A stretch of 64,000 nt of DNA from Hyphomicrobiales bacterium (GTDB lineage: Bacteria > Pseudomonadota > Alphaproteobacteria > Rhizobiales > Xanthobacteraceae): contig JAFKKL010000006.1 in assembly GCA_017305595.1 (NCBI GenBank), forward strand, positions 14,803 to 78,802. The letters run 5' to 3'. The notes below the pieces were generated by a model. It searched no databases. It was given only the letters and a program-made list of their open reading frames with translations, and was not told the DNA's origin. This document shows, in pieces, positions 60,748 to 64,000 of the stretch (position 1 is its first letter; each line of letters begins with the position of its first letter). The position numbers and the translations under genes were made by a program.

Positions 60748-61353
60748 ATGTTGAAGGAAATCCGTCCCGCTATCGTGATTTTGTTGGCGCTTACCGCGAT
60801 CACGGGGCTCGCCTATCCGCTGGCCATGACCGGCCTTGCACAGGTGCTATTTCCATATCGGGCAGGGGGCAGTCTGATCGAGCGCGATGACAAGGTGATC
60901 GGCTCGTCATTGATCGGCCAGTCGTTCACCGAAGCGAAGTATTTCCATGGTCGGCCTTCGGCCACGACAGCGTCGGATCCGGAGGACGCATCGAAAACCA
61001 TTGCCGCGCCCTACAATGCGTCGAGCTCGATGGGATCGAACCTGGGGCCGACCAGCAAGGCACTGGCCGGGCGCGTTGAGCGGGATGTTGCCGTGCTGAA
61101 GAAAGAGAACCCCTCCGCGCAGGTGCCGGTCGATCTGGTCACGACCTCGGGCAGCGGTCTCGATCCCGATATCTCGCCGGAGGCGGCGCTGTTTCAGGTG
61201 CCGCGTGTTGCGGCGGCCAGAGGATTGCCGGAGGCTCAGGTCACGGCCTTGGTTAAGCATCAGGTCGAAGGGCGCAGCTTTGGGATGCTGGGCGAGCCTC
61301 GGGTAAATGTGTTGAAGCTCAATCTCGCCCTTGATCAGAGCGGCCGGCACTAG
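60748..61353 (+). CDS. kdpC: Potassium-transporting ATPase subunit KdpC
   Basis: A 201-residue protein with one N-terminal membrane helix (IRPAIVILLALTAITGLAYPLAMTG) and a periplasmic domain with YFHGRPSAT, YNASSSMGSNLGP, TTSGSGLDPDISPEAA and VNVLKLNLAL, all KdpC signatures. It stabilises the complex and raises K+ affinity. It starts 11 bases after kdpB with GAGAGG upstream. Confidence 0.96.
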   Translation: MLKEIRPAIVILLALTAITGLAYPLAMTGLAQVLFPYRAGGSLIERDDKVIGSSLIGQSFTEAKYFHGRPSATTASDPEDASKTIAAPYNASSSMGSNLGPTSKALAGRVERDVAVLKKENPSAQVPVDLVTTSGSGLDPDISPEAALFQVPRVAAARGLPEAQVTALVKHQVEGRSFGMLGEPRVNVLKLNLALDQSGRH

Positions 61354-61362
61354 AGCAGGCGC

Positions 61363-61779
61363 ATGTCGCTTCCTGTGGAGGCATCTCCGCACGCGGTTTC
61401 AGCTCAGACTATCTGTCCTGACCTGGTGCAGGACTGGCTGTTTCTGGTGTTGCGCTATGCAGTGTCCGGCGAGGCGCGGGACCGGGAGGCGGTCTTGGAG
61501 TTGGCCGCGAAGATGGATACTTTGGACAAGCAGAGAGAACAGGAGACGTTTCGATTCTTCCGAAGTTATAGCGATCGGGTGTGTGCCGCTATTGCGGCGC
61601 CGGATACACCGGGCCACCGCGAAACGCTGATGGCGCATGTGCGCAGGATCGGGCAATCTCCGCTACAACAGGCGTTCCTCCTGATATGCCGGCTCGAAAC
61701 GCGGGAGAAGGTGGTGCCGAGAGCCGGTAGGACAAACAGTCGTTCGGAGTTGTGGAAGGGATTGCAAAGGCGATCATGA
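61363..61779 (+). CDS. Unrecognised 138-residue protein between kdpC and kdpD
   Basis: A frame of 138 residues, nine bases after kdpC and 18 before kdpD, all on one strand. The sequence looks helical and cytoplasmic (VQDWLFLVLRYAVSG, AVLELAAKMDTLDKQREQETFRFF) with a basic C-terminus (SRSELWKGLQRRS). There is no signal peptide or membrane helix, and I recognise no domain. Its position inside the operon suggests a role with KdpD or in pump control. Confidence 0.7.
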   Translation: MSLPVEASPHAVSAQTICPDLVQDWLFLVLRYAVSGEARDREAVLELAAKMDTLDKQREQETFRFFRSYSDRVCAAIAAPDTPGHRETLMAHVRRIGQSPLQQAFLLICRLETREKVVPRAGRTNSRSELWKGLQRRS

Positions 61780-61797
61780 CATCGGCGCGGATCGAAG

Positions 61798-64000
61798 ATG
61801 GCCGAATCGGACAGATCAAGAGCATCACCTGATGCGCTGCTCACCCTTGCCAACAGGGAAGGGAGAGGCCGGCTCAAGATCTTTCTTGGCGCCGCGCCGG
61901 GCGTCGGCAAGACTTATGCGATGCTTTCGGCTGCGCGGAGCGAGCGTGCGAGTGGACGCGATGTGGTGGTCGGCCTTGCGGAAACCCATGGCCGGCTCGA
62001 AACCGAACAGTTGCTGACCGGCTTCGAGATATTGCCGCGCAAGCCGATCGTCTATCGCAATCAGGTGATGCGGGAATTCGATATCGACGCCGCGCTGGCG
62101 CGCAAGCCTGCGCTGCTGCTGGTCGATGAATATGCTCACACCAACGTTCCCGGCAGTCGCCATCCCAAGCGCTGGCAGGATATCGACGAACTGCTGCTGG
62201 CTGGCATCGACGTCTGGACGACGCTGAATATCCAACATCTCGAAAGTCTCAACGACGTTGTTCAGAAGATCACCAAGGTGCGGGTGCGGGAAACCGTGCC
62301 TGACAAGGCCTTCGATAGGGCCGACGAAGTCATCCTGGTGGATTTTCCGCCCGACGAACTGTTGAAGCGACTCGCGGAAGGCAAGGTTTACGTTCAGGAC
62401 ACGGCGGCCCGCGCGCTCGACAATTTCTTCAAGCCGCAAAACCTTGCCGCCTTGCGTGAACTCGCGTTGCGACGTGCCGCCGAGCGTGTTGATGCCGATC
62501 TGGTCGAGCGCATGCAGGCTCAGGCTATCGAGGGGCCGTGGGCTGCGGGCGAGCGCATTCTCGCTTGTATCGGTCCGGATCCGGTATCCCCGATGGTGGT
62601 GCGGACCGCCAGGCGGCTCGCCAGTCTGATGGATGCGCCGTGGATCGCCGTCACTGTGGAGCGACCCGGCATTGCGCTTGGTGATGCGGCGCGGCGGCAG
62701 GTCGATGAGGCGATCAAGCTGGCCGAAAGCCTCGGCGCGGAAACGCAAACGCTGACCGGCGCGGACATTCCTGACGAGTTGCTGCGCTTTGCGAAGTTCG
62801 AGAACGTGACCCAGATCGTGATCGGCCATTCACGCGGTGGTTTTCTGTCGGAATGGCTGCGCCGGTCCTTGCCATATGAGTTGGTGCGGCGAACCCGCGA
62901 TATCGAGGTTCATCTCGTCACGCGCCAGGGTGAGACATCGGAATCGAAGACGGACAAAATCGTCCGGCGACGTTCGTTGTTGCGGCCGATCCAGTTCGTC
63001 TACGCGACATTGGCCGTCGGCGTGGCATTGGCTGCGGGCGAGGTGTTGGTTCAACTGACGCCGGTGCCCAACCTGTCGATTGTGTTCCTGATGGCGGTGC
63101 TGTTCAGCGCCATTAATTTCGGCATCTGGCCGGCGATCTACGCGTCGGTTCTCGCCTTCTTCGTTCACAACTTTTTCTTCATCCCGCCGCTCTATGCGTT
63201 CACCATCGCGGAGCCGTATGAGCTTCTCGCGCTGGTGATCTTCCTGCTCGTGGCGATCGTCAGTTCTGCCATGGCGGGACGTGTTCGCGAGCAGGCGCGG
63301 GTGTCGGCGGGGCGCGTCCGTGCGATGCGGCGGCTCTATCAGTTCACGCGGCGTCTGTCGGGTCTGGCGACGCCGGACGGCATCGCCGAAGGCGCTGTCG
63401 GCGAAATTCACGCCAGCCTCGCGCGGCCCGCCATCGTGCTGTTGCCGCGCAACGACGATCTTGTTCTTGCAGCGGCATGGCCGCCGGAGGATGAACTCGA
63501 TGCGGCGTCGGCGACGGCGGCGCGATGGGCGCATACCCACGCCGAGCCGGCCGGCGCTGACACCGGGACGCTGCCGACTATCGCCTGGTACTTCGTGCCG
63601 TTGCGAATGGGTGACAAGGCACTGGGCGTCATCGGCGTGGCCAAGGAGAAAGACGAAGCGCCGCTCGATTCCGAAACGCTGGCCTTGCTTGATACGCTGG
63701 CGGGGCAGGCGTCGGCTGCGTTTGAGCGCGCCGCGCTGGCGAGCGAAATGGTGAGTGTAAGAACCGCCACGGAGACCGAACGCGTCCGCAACACGCTGCT
63801 CGCCTCGATTTCCCATGATTTTCGCACGCCGCTGTCGTCGATTCTTGGTGCTGCGACCGGATTGATCAGCTATGGCGATAAGCTCGATGCCGCGGCCAAG
63901 ACTGATTTGCTCGGCCAGATCAAGGACGAGGCCGAAGGGCTCGACGAGATGGTGCGAAACCTGCTCGCGATTACGCGGATCGATGCCGGCGCACTTGAGC
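61798..64000 (+). CDS. kdpD: Osmosensitive K+ channel sensor histidine kinase KdpD (3' end outside window)
   Basis: The visible 734 residues cover most of the protein. An N-terminal KdpD domain has Walker A GAAPGVGKT (residues 31-39) and LVDEYAHTNVPGSRHPKRWQD. A universal-stress-like domain follows (residues ~255-370). Four membrane helices are near residues 400-490 (IWPAIYASVLAFFVHNFFF), then a GAF-like region and the H-box SISHDFRTPLSS with the phospho-accepting His at residue 673. The kinase ATPase domain is cut off. It senses low K+ and ionic strength and phosphorylates KdpE. The frame is intact throughout. The ATG at 61798 follows the preceding gene by 18 bases. Confidence 0.96.
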   Translation, partial: MAESDRSRASPDALLTLANREGRGRLKIFLGAAPGVGKTYAMLSAARSERASGRDVVVGLAETHGRLETEQLLTGFEILPRKPIVYRNQVMREFDIDAALARKPALLLVDEYAHTNVPGSRHPKRWQDIDELLLAGIDVWTTLNIQHLESLNDVVQKITKVRVRETVPDKAFDRADEVILVDFPPDELLKRLAEGKVYVQDTAARALDNFFKPQNLAALRELALRRAAERVDADLVERMQAQAIEGPWAAGERILACIGPDPVSPMVVRTARRLASLMDAPWIAVTVERPGIALGDAARRQVDEAIKLAESLGAETQTLTGADIPDELLRFAKFENVTQIVIGHSRGGFLSEWLRRSLPYELVRRTRDIEVHLVTRQGETSESKTDKIVRRRSLLRPIQFVYATLAVGVALAAGEVLVQLTPVPNLSIVFLMAVLFSAINFGIWPAIYASVLAFFVHNFFFIPPLYAFTIAEPYELLALVIFLLVAIVSSAMAGRVREQARVSAGRVRAMRRLYQFTRRLSGLATPDGIAEGAVGEIHASLARPAIVLLPRNDDLVLAAAWPPEDELDAASATAARWAHTHAEPAGADTGTLPTIAWYFVPLRMGDKALGVIGVAKEKDEAPLDSETLALLDTLAGQASAAFERAALASEMVSVRTATETERVRNTLLASISHDFRTPLSSILGAATGLISYGDKLDAAAKTDLLGQIKDEAEGLDEMVRNLLAITRIDAGALE

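Overview
This window reads as chromosome of a GC-rich alphaproteobacterium, most likely from the Bradyrhizobium/Rhodopseudomonas/Afipia group (Nitrobacteraceae). That placement is inferred from uniform high-GC coding, gene content and protein style; no rRNA or marker gene is present to prove it. I saw no tRNA or rRNA genes, insertion sequences, integrases or CRISPR arrays. Nearly every base lies in a recognisable operon.

Positions 1-9240 (minus strand) are an amide-nitrogen scavenging locus. amiC (ligand sensor) and amiR (ANTAR antiterminator) are followed by a leader RNA with two hexaloop hairpins and a strong intrinsic terminator. Behind it come a five-gene Urt/Fmd-type ABC importer, the aliphatic amidase gene amiE, a MoxR/NorQ-type AAA ATPase and the start of its VWA-protein partner, cut by the window edge. 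Amide binding to AmiC should free AmiR, which lets polymerase read through the terminator into uptake and hydrolysis genes.

Positions 9599-16034 hold a complete beta-oxidation module around a TetR operator. The TetR regulator and an acyl-CoA ligase lie on the minus strand. An SCP-x-type thiolase, two MaoC-type half-dehydratases, an SDR and an acyl-CoA dehydrogenase lie on the plus strand. The substrate cannot be read from sequence.

Positions 16075-27016 hold an Lrp-type regulator and a VOC protein, divergent from an eight-gene operon. That operon encodes a family 5 ABC importer, an FAD oxidase, a protein of the 2-aminothiazoline-4-carboxylate hydrolase family, an M20 amidohydrolase and a PLP-dependent cysteine synthase-fold enzyme. 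Together they suggest catabolism of a cysteine-derived thiazoline or N-acylated cysteine compound.

Positions 27053-50441 are a two-partner secretion locus: a membrane-bound winged-helix/TPR regulator, a divergent giant exoprotein of about 6,300 residues with tandem repeats near its C-terminus, its TpsB pore, a small exported protein and a terminator.

Positions 50622-56449 carry a heavy-metal-type RND efflux adaptor and pump, convergent with a TolC-family channel. Positions 56648-64000 carry a kdp operon with a KdpE-like direct repeat upstream, an extra 27-residue membrane peptide before kdpF, kdpFABC, an unrecognised 138-residue protein, and kdpD, which runs off the window.
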